Source: Dehalococcoidia bacterium (GTDB lineage Bacteria; Chloroflexota; Dehalococcoidia; Lucifugimonadales; JAGWBF01). From it: a stretch of DNA of 64,000 bases. The DNA lies in assembly GCA_021295955.1 (NCBI GenBank), contig JAGWBJ010000013.1:1-64000 (forward strand), read 5' to 3'. Both the position numbers and the translations under genes were made by a program. This document shows, piece after piece, positions 16,216 through 24,857 of this stretch. The number at the start of each line of letters is the position of its first letter. Within the stretch, counting starts at the first letter, position 1. The notes beneath the pieces are model-generated. The model saw only the letters and a program-made list of their open reading frames with translations. It searched no databases and was not told where the DNA came from.

Positions 16216-17694
16216 CTAATCAGGCTTTCCCAGCACCATGTACCGGCCCTTCATGAAAGGCCGGACGAGGATGTACAGCAGTCCCTCCTTTGTTTCCCAC
16301 ATGGACATTACGGGCAGCAGCTTCGTGCCCAGCAGATATATGAAGGCCGTGGCCCCCAGGCCTCCCAGGACGATGAACACGTCCCACACGTCGGGGGTCA
16401 CGGGCAGGAGCTGGGGGGCTATCCCACCGGCTCCCACCGGAAAGTCGGCTATGGAGTGGCTTCCCAGGTCCTCCTGGGGGATGTTGAAGGCCGGGACGTA
16501 CAGCCGGACCATCATGAAGAAGGCCCCGATGATCGCCGACGCCCCCGCGACGGCGGGCCCGAGCACGCTCCGCCGGATCCCGTTCCAGAGGAGGAGGGCG
16601 AAGGGAATCAGGAAGCTGAAGAAGAGGTTCAGCACGAACGCGGTCCGATAGGACTCGAACATGATGAGCTTGACCACGCTCTGCTCCGTCGGGTCACGGC
16701 CGTACCAGAAGGTCATGAACTCGGAGAACCAGAAATAGCCCCACAGGAGGGTAAGGCCCAGCAGCACCTTGGAGAAGGACCAGAAGGGGTCCAGCCCGAT
16801 GTACTGCCGGTAGCCGCCCCAGGTCCGCATGATGAACAAGGTCACCAGTATGGTCCCGCCCGCGGCCTGCAGGCCGGTGAGGGCGTGGTGGGTCGCGAAG
16901 ATCGAGTCCTTCCAGCCGGGCACCAGGCTGAGGGAGAAGTCCAGGCTTATCAGCATATGGACGAAGACCAGCAGCATGAAGTAGAAGGCGCCCAGCACGC
17001 CCAGGGAGGCCCGTTGCAGCTTCCATTCCCTCTCGGTGCCCTGCCATCCCATGGAGAGACGGCGCAGGAGAGCGGCCCTCCACCCTGTGCCGGTCTGACC
17101 CAGGGCGGACATGTCGGGCCGTGCCGAGACCCACAGGATAGCCAGGGCACAGAAGACCAGGAACCCGACGGCGAAGCCGTCCCACCACAGGGGCGCTCCC
17201 ATGGGCCCCTCGAACCAGACGGTCCTCCGGTCCTGGCCCACGCTGAGCTGTCCGTCGTGGTTCAGGTCGATTCCGGGAAGCAGGAACATGAGGGGAATGA
17301 ACCACAGGAGGTTCAGCACCCCGACCAGGGCGAACATCTCCGAGGCCCTGGAGAGGGGCCTGCGCCAGTGGCTCTTGGTCCACCGGAAGGCCACGGCCAC
17401 CACGGGGGCGGAGCCGGTGGTGGCCAGCAGGAAGGCGAACATGGCGGCGTAGTAGCCCCATTGGGGCCGGGCCTCGTCGGAGAAGCCGTCGTTGACGGCC
17501 CGGCTGACGAACCCCACGATCCCCAGCACGACCAGGACCCCCAGGCCGAGGAGGGCGACCATCAGCGCCCTGTCGAAGGTAAACACCTTCCGCGTCAGGT
17601 GCTCGGTGACACCCTGGGGGGTCAGGTTCACCTCCGGCACGTCGGGGTGGTGAGCCCCGTGGCCGTTGGCATGGGCTTGGCTGCTAGTGGCCAT
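16216..17694 (-). CDS. actF: Second NrfD-like ACIII subunit (ActF-like)
   Basis: A 492-residue membrane protein with about ten helices, paralogous in architecture to ActC. It has KSHWRRPLSRASEMFALVGV after the third helix and WSFSKVLLGLTLLWGYFWFSEFMTFW in the second half. An acidic loop with DLNHDGQLSVGQD resembles a calcium-binding EF-hand-like loop and is unusual for the family. Its start overlaps the stop of the ferredoxin-like gene by 11 nt. Assignment as ActF rather than a duplicate ActC rests on divergence from the classic ActC signature. Confidence 0.82.
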   Translation of the reverse strand: MATSSQAHANGHGAHHPDVPEVNLTPQGVTEHLTRKVFTFDRALMVALLGLGVLVVLGIVGFVSRAVNDGFSDEARPQWGYYAAMFAFLLATTGSAPVVAVAFRWTKSHWRRPLSRASEMFALVGVLNLLWFIPLMFLLPGIDLNHDGQLSVGQDRRTVWFEGPMGAPLWWDGFAVGFLVFCALAILWVSARPDMSALGQTGTGWRAALLRRLSMGWQGTEREWKLQRASLGVLGAFYFMLLVFVHMLISLDFSLSLVPGWKDSIFATHHALTGLQAAGGTILVTLFIMRTWGGYRQYIGLDPFWSFSKVLLGLTLLWGYFWFSEFMTFWYGRDPTEQSVVKLIMFESYRTAFVLNLFFSFLIPFALLLWNGIRRSVLGPAVAGASAIIGAFFMMVRLYVPAFNIPQEDLGSHSIADFPVGAGGIAPQLLPVTPDVWDVFIVLGGLGATAFIYLLGTKLLPVMSMWETKEGLLYILVRPFMKGRYMVLGKPD

Positions 17695-18523
17695 CCGCCT
17701 CTTCGCCTTCGTATTGCGGGTCTATCTTCTTCAGGTAGATGACGTTGGGCTCGGTGCCCAGGTTCTTCAGAAGCTGGTAGGCCCTGGGGACCTTGAGCCG
17801 CTTGTCCCCGGTGGCCTCGTCGACCTCGACGTACTGGCGCAGCCGGCTGTCGGGGTCCTCATAGTCGCCGAAGATCAGGGTGTTGGTGGGGCAGGCCTGC
17901 ACGCACGCGGGCAGGAAGTTGCCCTCGGCCAGCTCCTTGTCGCTGAGCTGTCCTCCCTCACTGCCCTCGACCTTGAGCTGCCCCCGCCGGATCCGTTGTA
18001 CGCAGAAGCTGCACTTCTCCATGATGCCCCGGCTGCGCACGGTCACGTCGGGGTTTAGCTGGTTCCTGAACTGGTCGGGGAAGGTCGGCTCCCAGAAGTT
18101 GAAGTACCGCACCTGGTAGGGGCAGTTGTTGGCGCAGTACCGGGTGCCCACGCAGCGGTTGTACACCTGGACGTTCAGCCCCTCGTCGTTGTGGTAGGTG
18201 GCGTACACGGGGCACACCGGCTCGCAGGGGGCGTTCTCGCAGTGCTGGCAGAGGATGGGTATGAACCTCGCCTTTACGTCGTGCCAGGGGGCGTCGGCCG
18301 GCTCCGTCCGGTCTTCGTCGGCGCCCTCCCGGCGGTACTCGGCGGGGACTTCCCAGTAGCGTTCGACCCGTATCCACTGGATGGCCCGCCGCTGGTGGAA
18401 GCGGTCCTCGGTGTTCAAGCCGACGTTGTTCTCCGACTGGCACGCCACGACGCAGGCCTGACATCCCGTGCACTTGTCGATGTCTATGACCATGCCCCAC
18501 TTGTGCTCCTTGCGTTGCGCCAT
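17684..18523 (-). CDS. actB2: ACIII iron-sulfur subunit (C-terminal part of ActB)
   Basis: A 279-residue ferredoxin-like protein with four cysteine clusters. They are CTGCQACVVAC (residues about 18-28), CQHCENAPCEPVC, CVGTRYCANNC and CSFC...CVQAC, the pattern of NrfC/PsrB and of the C-terminal half of ActB. It would carry up to four Fe-S clusters between ActB and ActA. In Rhodothermus-type ACIII this domain is fused to the molybdopterin-like part; here it is a separate gene. The first cluster sits in a short N-terminal extension starting MAQRKEHKWGMVID. Confidence 0.9.
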   Translation of the reverse strand: MAQRKEHKWGMVIDIDKCTGCQACVVACQSENNVGLNTEDRFHQRRAIQWIRVERYWEVPAEYRREGADEDRTEPADAPWHDVKARFIPILCQHCENAPCEPVCPVYATYHNDEGLNVQVYNRCVGTRYCANNCPYQVRYFNFWEPTFPDQFRNQLNPDVTVRSRGIMEKCSFCVQRIRRGQLKVEGSEGGQLSDKELAEGNFLPACVQACPTNTLIFGDYEDPDSRLRQYVEVDEATGDKRLKVPRAYQLLKNLGTEPNVIYLKKIDPQYEGEEADGH

Positions 18524-18571
18524 CGCCGGCCCTACCTTTCAACCGCCGGGGGATACCTGTGCTCCGGCGCC

Positions 18572-20893
18572 CTACTCACGGGTCACCTGCACGATGTCTT
18601 CGTCCCTCACGCCTATCGGGAAGGCGGGTACGATGCCCTCGAACTTGGAGAGGCGGGCGTTTCGCCCGGTGGTCTCCAGCCGGACCTCGGTGGCGCCCCA
18701 GGCGAGGGACCCGGTGGCCGCGTCCGTCTCCGGGGCGAGTATGTGTATGGGGTTGTCGCCGCGCCTCTCGCCGTCCCGCATGGCGTACTCCCCGCTGGCC
18801 CTGTGGCCCTGGCCCACGGGAACGCCCACCACGTTGGGAGGCATGGCCGGGTGGGGATAGACCACGGCCTGGATGGCGAGGCCCGCCTCGTTGACCAGCC
18901 TGACCACGTCCCCCTCCCGGAGGCCCATCTCCCTGGCCTTCCGGGAGTTGATCTCCACCCACGTCTCCCACGTCACCGACGTCATTGGGTCCGGCGCCGC
19001 CTGAAGCCACGGGATATGGGCGCCGCGCCCGTCCAGAAGGGAGTTGGACAGGAAGGGGATCATGCGGAACACGTTCCCGCCGCCGCCCGCGGTCCTGACG
19101 ACGGGGGTAGCCGAGCCCTGGGAGACCATCTCCGCCAGGTTGGGGGGCGTGGGCGGAGCGCCCCTGAAGACCGCCTCCTCGTCCCACCATCCCCCCTGCT
19201 GCAGCAGGCCGTTCCAGAACCCCTCGAAGGTCGCCGCCTCCACCGAGCCTCGCCCCAGGCCATGGAGGGCCCGGGCCTCCTCCCTGACCACGTCCCGGAA
19301 GGTGTTGGGCAGGCCGTCGTCCAGCCCCAACTCCTGGGACATGGTGAGGAGCAGGTCGGGGAAGCTCCTGGGGTCCAGGCCGGGCAGCGGGTTCACCACC
19401 GGCTGCTGGAACCCCACCATCTGGTATCCCGGGCCGGGGTTGGGCACGTCGTGGCCCCAGTCCTCCAGGTACAGGCGCTGGGGCAGCACCACGTCGGCCA
19501 TCATGGCCGTGTCGTCCAGGAAGTTGGAGAAGCTGACGATGAAGGGGCGTCCGGTGGTTATCGCCGAGGCAAACTCCACCGAGCCCGGAAGGCTGTGCAC
19601 CGGGTTGGCGCCCCGGACCATGATCACCCGGATGTTCCCCTCGCGCACGTCCTCGGCCACTGCCGTCCAGTCCGTGAGGGACGCCGGGGCCGCGGTGGCC
19701 GCGGGCAGGGGCGGCGACGGGTTGAACACCACCCCGCCCGAGCCGGGGGGGCCGCCCACGCTGCCGACCAGGTAGTTCAGGGCGTAGATGGCCGAGAGGT
19801 TGAAGGTGCCGTTGCTCTGGGCGCCCGCCTCGCCGCCTCCCAGGGCCAGGGCCGGATGACCGTTGGCGAAGTCGTGGGCCACGTTGCGGATGAGGTCGGC
19901 GGCGGCCACTCCCCGGATGCTCTCGGGGATTCCCACGTACAGGGGGTTGTCGGGCCGCACCACCCTGTCGGCGCTGAAGTCCTCAAGGGCAGCGGCCCCG
20001 GCGCCGCCCGTCATGGCCCGGGCCGCCTCAGGGTCTCCCATCTCCTGGCTGATTATCTCGTGGGCTATGCTGAGGGCCAGCACCCCCGACCGCCCCGGGA
20101 CGACCGGTATCCACTGGTCGGCGTTGGCCGCGGTCATGGAGTACCGGGGGTCGGCGTGGACCAGGAGCCCCCGCCCGCCGCCGTTGGAATGGTCGCGGAG
20201 GCGGCCGTAGCCCCGGGAGTAGCGCACCGGGGACAGCCAGGTGGAGAGGACGTCCGCCCCGAAGGAGAGGACATAGGAGCTGTTGTCGATGTCGAGGTCC
20301 GGCAGGCGCTGCTGGCCGAACACGTCCCTGACCGCCCTGTCCAGGGAATGTTGCTCCAGGGCCTCCAGGGCGACGTGCCTGCACCCAAAGGAGGAGGCGA
20401 ACCGGCCGACGACGTTGGCCATCTGGCCCCTGAGGGGGTCGGTGACCACCAGCGCGGCGCCGGTGTCACCCTCGGCCTGGAGCTGGCGCATCTGGCCGGT
20501 GACCCGGCCCAGGGCGTCCTGCCAGGTGGTGGGCTCGAAGTGCCCGGAGCCCCGGGGGCCGGCGCGCAACATGGGCCCGGAGAGCCTCTCGGGGTGGTAG
20601 ATGGCCTGGAGGCCCCCTTCGCACCGGGCGCTCTGGCCGCCCAGGTTGGTGGGGTAGAGGGGGTTGCCCTGTATCTTCTTGGCCCGGCCCTCCATGACCC
20701 GCACTATGATGCCCTCACGCTCGGGACACTGTTCGCACAGGGTTGCGTACCAGTTGTCCCTGCCGGTGACCAGGTCCTCGGGCATCTCCACCGAGCTGGA
20801 CATCCGCATCTCCCTCTCGGGGAAGATGCAGGACACCGCCCCTATCGCCGAGAGGCTGGACCATTTCAGGAAATCGCGCCGGGATAGTTTCAT
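18572..20893 (-). CDS. actB1: ACIII molybdopterin-oxidoreductase-like subunit (N-terminal part of ActB)
   Basis: A 773-residue protein with a twin-arginine signal (MKLSRRDFLKWSSL) and a molybdopterin-oxidoreductase fold. It includes a reduced N-terminal cysteine set (CEQCPE ... RCEGG) and a C-terminal MopB dinucleotide-binding-like domain (VEINSRKAREMGLREGDVVRL). In studied ACIII complexes this subunit binds no molybdenum; no convincing metal-ligand Cys/Ser is seen here either. The ATG at 20891-20893 is chosen because the Tat motif follows immediately; the open frame upstream overlaps actA. Export explains the periplasmic location. Confidence 0.9.
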   Translation of the reverse strand: MKLSRRDFLKWSSLSAIGAVSCIFPEREMRMSSSVEMPEDLVTGRDNWYATLCEQCPEREGIIVRVMEGRAKKIQGNPLYPTNLGGQSARCEGGLQAIYHPERLSGPMLRAGPRGSGHFEPTTWQDALGRVTGQMRQLQAEGDTGAALVVTDPLRGQMANVVGRFASSFGCRHVALEALEQHSLDRAVRDVFGQQRLPDLDIDNSSYVLSFGADVLSTWLSPVRYSRGYGRLRDHSNGGGRGLLVHADPRYSMTAANADQWIPVVPGRSGVLALSIAHEIISQEMGDPEAARAMTGGAGAAALEDFSADRVVRPDNPLYVGIPESIRGVAAADLIRNVAHDFANGHPALALGGGEAGAQSNGTFNLSAIYALNYLVGSVGGPPGSGGVVFNPSPPLPAATAAPASLTDWTAVAEDVREGNIRVIMVRGANPVHSLPGSVEFASAITTGRPFIVSFSNFLDDTAMMADVVLPQRLYLEDWGHDVPNPGPGYQMVGFQQPVVNPLPGLDPRSFPDLLLTMSQELGLDDGLPNTFRDVVREEARALHGLGRGSVEAATFEGFWNGLLQQGGWWDEEAVFRGAPPTPPNLAEMVSQGSATPVVRTAGGGGNVFRMIPFLSNSLLDGRGAHIPWLQAAPDPMTSVTWETWVEINSRKAREMGLREGDVVRLVNEAGLAIQAVVYPHPAMPPNVVGVPVGQGHRASGEYAMRDGERRGDNPIHILAPETDAATGSLAWGATEVRLETTGRNARLSKFEGIVPAFPIGVRDEDIVQVTRE

Positions 20894-20900
20894 TGTACCC

Positions 20901-21596
20901 CTAGTAGTGACATGTGACGCAGTCGGTGGGAGCGTCGTTATCCCGGTGACAATCGACGCAGTCGCCCATCTTGAGCCTGCGCTCCTGCTTGACCTTGTCC
21001 ATCGCCCGGACCTTACCGTGGCAGATGGCGCAGCTGGCCTCCACCAGCTCCCCGGGCTCGGGCGGCGACGACATGGGCAGGTTGTAGCTGCCGGCCCGCC
21101 GCAGGGTCTCGACCCGCCCCTCCTCGGTCTGGGTGAAGTACCGGATGTGGGGCTCATGGAAGAACTGGACGTGGTCCGGCACCCTGTGGACCCGCTCCCA
21201 GTCTATAGGCTCGGGAGTGAGCTCCGGGTCAGCCATACCATCGGCCCCAAGGCCCCCATGGGCCAGCAGCTTGACGATCTCCGGGTGCTCCTCGCCCTGG
21301 GCCGGCATTCCGTTGACCGTCTTGTGGCAGAAGAGGCATTGCTCCACGGCGGGGACGGTGGCGGCGGCTCCGTCGGTGACGTTCCGGTGGCAGAACTCGC
21401 ACTGGATGCCCGCCTGCTCCACGTGGACGGTATGGGGGAAGTCGATGGGTTGGTCGGGGCCGCCGGCGCCAAAGCCGAAAAGGGGCTTGGACCACCAGGC
21501 AGTGAGTACGTACACCACCACGAGTAGGGCGACGAGCCCTCCCGCCATACCACCCAGGGCCAGGGGCAGCAGCTTCCAGCTAAGCTTTACGGGCAC
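20901..21596 (-). CDS. actA: ACIII subunit ActA, pentaheme cytochrome c
   Basis: A 231-residue protein with an N-terminal membrane anchor (about residues 10-34) and five CxxCH heme sites: CEFCH, CLFCH, CAICH, CVDCH and CVTCH. Five hemes and one anchor match ActA. It passes electrons from the Fe-S subunit to ActE or a terminal acceptor. The stop is 8 nt before the actB1 start, so the two are co-translated. Maturation would depend on the ccm genes downstream. Confidence 0.93.
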   Translation of the reverse strand: MPVKLSWKLLPLALGGMAGGLVALLVVVYVLTAWWSKPLFGFGAGGPDQPIDFPHTVHVEQAGIQCEFCHRNVTDGAAATVPAVEQCLFCHKTVNGMPAQGEEHPEIVKLLAHGGLGADGMADPELTPEPIDWERVHRVPDHVQFFHEPHIRYFTQTEEGRVETLRRAGSYNLPMSSPPEPGELVEASCAICHGKVRAMDKVKQERRLKMGDCVDCHRDNDAPTDCVTCHY

Positions 21597-21693
21597 CAGT
21601 TTGCACCCACCATGTAACCGCGTTCGGCGGCTCCTGCCTTCGACATTCGATCAGTCCGCCCCGGCCGTCAGCCTTACGGCCCGCCGTCCCAAG

Positions 21694-21993
21694 CTATATC
21701 CAGAACCTGTTATATACCTGCTCGAGAAGGTACGTGTTGCCCACGGTCCACGTCATGAACAGTACCGCCAGGGCCACCATGATGATCGAGCCCCCATAGA
21801 TGGGCAGGCGCAGCATGTTGGCTTCCTTGGGCAGGTGCCCGGAGGCGATGAGGGAGGGTATCAGCGCATGGGCCGTAAGGAAGGTAAAGGCGATGATAAC
21901 GATGGAGAAAAAGTAGGCCCATAGCCAGTGGAGCCAGTCGCCTACGTTGCTCCAGTCGGCCGCCGTCATGGACGCCGGGTCTACTTCAGGCAT
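21694..21993 (-). CDS. Small two-helix membrane protein leading the ACIII operon
   Basis: A 99-residue protein with helices at about residues 22-44 and 67-88 separated by a polar loop (SGHLPKEANMLRLP). It has no recognised family signature. It is the first gene after the ACIII promoter, with a strong GGAGG site, and is 97 nt from actA. It may be an additional small subunit or assembly factor of the complex; this is inference from position only. Confidence 0.72.
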   Translation of the reverse strand: MPEVDPASMTAADWSNVGDWLHWLWAYFFSIVIIAFTFLTAHALIPSLIASGHLPKEANMLRLPIYGGSIIMVALAVLFMTWTVGNTYLLEQVYNRFWI

Positions 21994-22057
21994 GCGCGGG
22001 AGTAGCCTCCCTAGCCTCCTCTGGGGCGTTGGACCTCAACAGCGAAATTGCACGTGA

Positions 22058-22086
22058 AAACTATCACAGCGGCAAACCAGTGTCAA
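22058..22086 (-). promoter_or_regulatory. ACIII operon promoter
   Basis: On the minus strand, a perfect TTGACA (22086-22081) is followed after 17 nt by TAGTTT (22063-22058). This gives a leader of about 55 nt before the first gene of the ACIII operon. The sequence around it is noticeably A/T-richer than the coding DNA. Confidence 0.65.
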
Positions 22087-22105
22087 GTAGCGGGGCCCCC
22101 CATCC

Positions 22106-22135
22106 TTGACCGGGGTCGGTCCACATCGGTAGAAT
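22106..22135 (+). promoter_or_regulatory. Divergent promoter for the small Tat-signal protein
   Basis: TTGACC (22106-22111) and TAGAAT (22130-22135) are separated by 18 nt on the plus strand, starting only 20 nt from the ACIII -35 box. The two promoters are therefore back to back. Confidence 0.6.
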
Positions 22136-22257
22136 ACGACGCAGCAATGGGGCCGTATCGATGCGGGCGCCCCTCGACGGCCCAAGGCGCGGACGACCCT
22201 GGGCCATTCCGGGCCGGACCCGTGAGGCCGGCTGAACACGACGACCGGAGGACGTAG

Positions 22258-22506
22258 ATGCCAGAGGACCGGAGCGAGGAACGGCAGCCAAAGTACTCTC
22301 GCCGGAAGGCGCTGGGGAAACTGGGGCTGGGGCTGACGGCCATAGCCGGCGCCGTGTTCGTCCTGAAGAACCTCGTCCCTTCGGCAGAGGAGCCGGACAC
22401 GTCGGCCCGCCTGCCCGGGCCCGACTCGATCTTCCACCCCCGCGACGGCTTCCACCCCCGCGACGGCCACCCCATGGACCGAGGGAGCACGACCAGGGAC
22501 GCCTAG
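22258..22506 (+). CDS. Small protein with twin-arginine-like signal
   Basis: An 82-residue protein. YSRRKALGKLGLGLTAIAG is a twin-arginine-type signal or signal anchor at residues 13-31. The rest is short, His/Asp/Pro-rich and includes a tandem FHPRDG repeat. A strong CGGAGGACGTAG site precedes the ATG and a promoter lies upstream, so it looks genuine despite its size. It is divergent from the ACIII operon. The His-rich tail could bind a metal, but no function is known. Confidence 0.65.
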   Translation: MPEDRSEERQPKYSRRKALGKLGLGLTAIAGAVFVLKNLVPSAEEPDTSARLPGPDSIFHPRDGFHPRDGHPMDRGSTTRDA

Positions 22507-22509
22507 GCG

Positions 22510-24252
22510 CTATCTTCTCCCGAACTCCCGCTCCAGGTGGTGGGAGCTGAGGTGGATCATGGTGGGGCGTCCGTGGGGGCAGGTCTGGGGGCTGTCGCAT
22601 GCGCCGAGCTGGGCCACCAGCTCCTCCATCTCCCGGATGTCCAGGCCCTTCCCCGCCCGCACCGCGCTGTGGCACGCGATGGACGCGGCTACGGCGTCCT
22701 CCCGCTCCTTCAGCAGCCTCTCAAAGGCCACCAGGTCCAGTATCTCGGTGAGAGCGCGGGCAGGGTCCCCGTCGGTCACCATCCGGGGCACGGCCCTCAC
22801 GAGGTAGCTCCGCTCGCCAAAGGGCTCCACCACGAAGCCGTACCGCTCCAGCAGGTCTCCGTTGCCCCTGATCACCTCCTCCTGGCCGGGGGATAGCTGC
22901 ACGGCGGCGGGCTCCAGCAGCGACTGGGAGAGGGCCCGGCCGCCCGGGCCGCTTCCCGCAATCCGCTCGAACAGCACCCGCTCGTGGGCCGCGTGCTGGT
23001 CGATGAGGTAGACCCCGTCGGGGCCCTCCGCCACCAGGTAGGTGTTGCGGACCTGGCCCAGGAGCCGAAGGTCCGCCGTCGCCTCGGCGGGGGTAAGGGA
23101 TTCTCCGGCTCGTCCGAGCTCCAGGGCCAACTCCCGGGCCAGCTCGGGGGCCATTTCCGACCCGGCGGGGCCGGGGGTCTGCCTTCCACCCGGGCTCCAG
23201 AGCCTGGCTGCGCCGTCACCGGACCAGGGACCGGGAGCGACGCGCACCTGGGGCACCGGCGAGGTGGCAACGAGGGCGCCGCGGACGGCCCGCTGCAATG
23301 CCGGAAACACCACGTCCTCGCGTCTGAACCTCACCTCCCGCTTGGCCGGGTGCACGTTCACGTCCACGTCGGCGGGGGGCACGGTCAGATTGACGACGCC
23401 CAGGGGATGGCGCCCCTTGGGAAGGAAGCCCTGGTACGACTCCGACAGGGCGAAGGCGAGCAGGCCGCTCTGGACCCACCGGCGATTGACCAGGAAGGTC
23501 ATGTAGCTGCGGTTGGCGCGGTGGTGGGAGGGGGCGCTGATGTATCCCCTGACCGCGTAGCCGTCCCCGGGACCCCCGGAGTCCACCGTGAGCAGAGAGC
23601 TTGCGGTGTCGGCCCCGTAGACCGAGGCCAGGGCGTCGAGGAGGCTGCCGTTTCCCGGGGAAGAGATGGACCGGCGTCCGTTGACCAGCAGGTGGAACCG
23701 CACCTCGGGGTAGGCCAGGACGAAGCGGGACACCATGTCGCTGACCCTGGAGGTCTCGGCGGCGGGGGACTTGAGAAACTTGCGCCGGGCGGGGAGGTCG
23801 TGGAACAGCCCCTGGACGGCGAGGGAGGTCCCCGGGGGACATCCGGCGGCGGTGTTCCCGACGACCCTCCCGCCCTTGAGCTCCACGCGGCGCCCCAGCT
23901 CCGCCCCGGCCGGCCGGGTGACCAGGGAGACCCGGGCCACGGCCGCGATGCTGGGCAGCGCCTCGCCCCGAAAGCCCAGGGTCCGGACGTCGTCCAGGTC
24001 GTGGGCGCTGGTGATCTTGCTGGTGGCGTGGCGCTGGAAGGCCAGCTCCACTTCTTCCGCAGGGATGCCGCAGCCGTCGTCGGTCACCCGGAGCAGCTCG
24101 CTCCCGCCGCCGGCGACCTCCACCGTGATATGGGTCGCCCCGGCGTCCAGGGAGTTCTCGATGAGCTCCTTGACCACCAGCGAAGGCCGCTCGGCCACCT
24201 CTCCGGCGGCTATCTTCCCCGCCACGTCGGGCGCGAGTACCCTTATGGACAC
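22510..24252 (-). CDS. mutL: DNA mismatch repair protein MutL
   Basis: A 580-residue protein with the GHKL ATPase motifs ELIENSLDAGA, DDGCGIP, RHATSKI and GFRGEAL in the first 100 residues. The C-terminal domain carries the endonuclease motif DQHAAHERVLFE together with ACHSAVRAGKG and CPHGRP, so it should nick DNA and not depend on MutH. It acts after MutS recognises a mismatch. It starts with GTG. It is the last gene of a co-directional run from mutS through the ArsC-like selenoprotein and a HAD hydrolase. Confidence 0.97.
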   Translation of the reverse strand: MSIRVLAPDVAGKIAAGEVAERPSLVVKELIENSLDAGATHITVEVAGGGSELLRVTDDGCGIPAEEVELAFQRHATSKITSAHDLDDVRTLGFRGEALPSIAAVARVSLVTRPAGAELGRRVELKGGRVVGNTAAGCPPGTSLAVQGLFHDLPARRKFLKSPAAETSRVSDMVSRFVLAYPEVRFHLLVNGRRSISSPGNGSLLDALASVYGADTASSLLTVDSGGPGDGYAVRGYISAPSHHRANRSYMTFLVNRRWVQSGLLAFALSESYQGFLPKGRHPLGVVNLTVPPADVDVNVHPAKREVRFRREDVVFPALQRAVRGALVATSPVPQVRVAPGPWSGDGAARLWSPGGRQTPGPAGSEMAPELARELALELGRAGESLTPAEATADLRLLGQVRNTYLVAEGPDGVYLIDQHAAHERVLFERIAGSGPGGRALSQSLLEPAAVQLSPGQEEVIRGNGDLLERYGFVVEPFGERSYLVRAVPRMVTDGDPARALTEILDLVAFERLLKEREDAVAASIACHSAVRAGKGLDIREMEELVAQLGACDSPQTCPHGRPTMIHLSSHHLEREFGRR

Positions 24253-24312
24253 GGTTGCCGGAGACCCTTTCTCAATCCGCCGCTCCCCATCCCACGCCTC
24301 TCGGGGTCCGGG

Positions 24313-24750
24313 TCAGAAAAGGGGGACCGTCGTTCCCTTCGCCCGAAACTGCTTGTCCTCCGAGGCCCCGGTGGCCACGAAGTCCGAGATGATGCCGTAG
24401 ATGCGGTCCATCTGGGCGTCGGCGGTGCGCCTGAAGAAGTAGGGAGGGACCCAAATGCCGCCGAAGGCCGCGGCCAACTCGGGGTAATCGTCGATGACGA
24501 ACTCGGGGGTCACGTCGACGCCCAGCTCCTCCAGGCGCTCTTCGTGGTGGTGGGTCGGCTTCTCGTAGACGCCGCTCACGAGGTCTTCGAGCTGGTGCTT
24601 CTTGACCACCTCCCAACGCAGGCCCACCCCGGACCAGATGTAGATGGAGTGACCGTCGTCGATCAGCTTGCGAAAGGTCTCCTTCGTACCCGGCCGCAGG
24701 CTGTCGTCCAGGCCCAGGATGGTGTAGTCCACGTCGAAGAAGATGTTCAT
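24313..24750 (-). CDS. HAD superfamily hydrolase
   Basis: A 145-residue compact HAD phosphatase without an obvious cap domain. Motif I is DVDYTI (residues 6-11, nucleophile Asp6 and acid Asp8), motif II is the Ser of YIWSGVG, motif III a Lys near KKHQLEDL, and motif IV DDYPE (about 107-111). The substrate is unknown. It lies between mutL and the ArsC-like gene on the same strand. Confidence 0.85.
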   Translation of the reverse strand: MNIFFDVDYTILGLDDSLRPGTKETFRKLIDDGHSIYIWSGVGLRWEVVKKHQLEDLVSGVYEKPTHHHEERLEELGVDVTPEFVIDDYPELAAAFGGIWVPPYFFRRTADAQMDRIYGIISDFVATGASEDKQFRAKGTTVPLF

Positions 24751-24857
24751 CGATGCTCCTTGCAGCCGCCTCGCCGCCCGCCGACGCGCGACGGAGCGGG
24801 GAGACTATTATACAGCATGACTCGCCGGGGCCGGGGCCGGGGCCGCATGGGGGAGGG

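Noticed and set aside
18572-21157. An 861-residue version of ActB1
   Set aside because: The extra N terminus is antisense-like Arg/Pro-rich sequence overlapping actA; the Tat signal marks the start at 20893.
24825-24850. GGGGCC triplet run near 24830 as a regulatory element
   Set aside because: A simple low-complexity run in GC-rich DNA with no pairing partner or promoter association.
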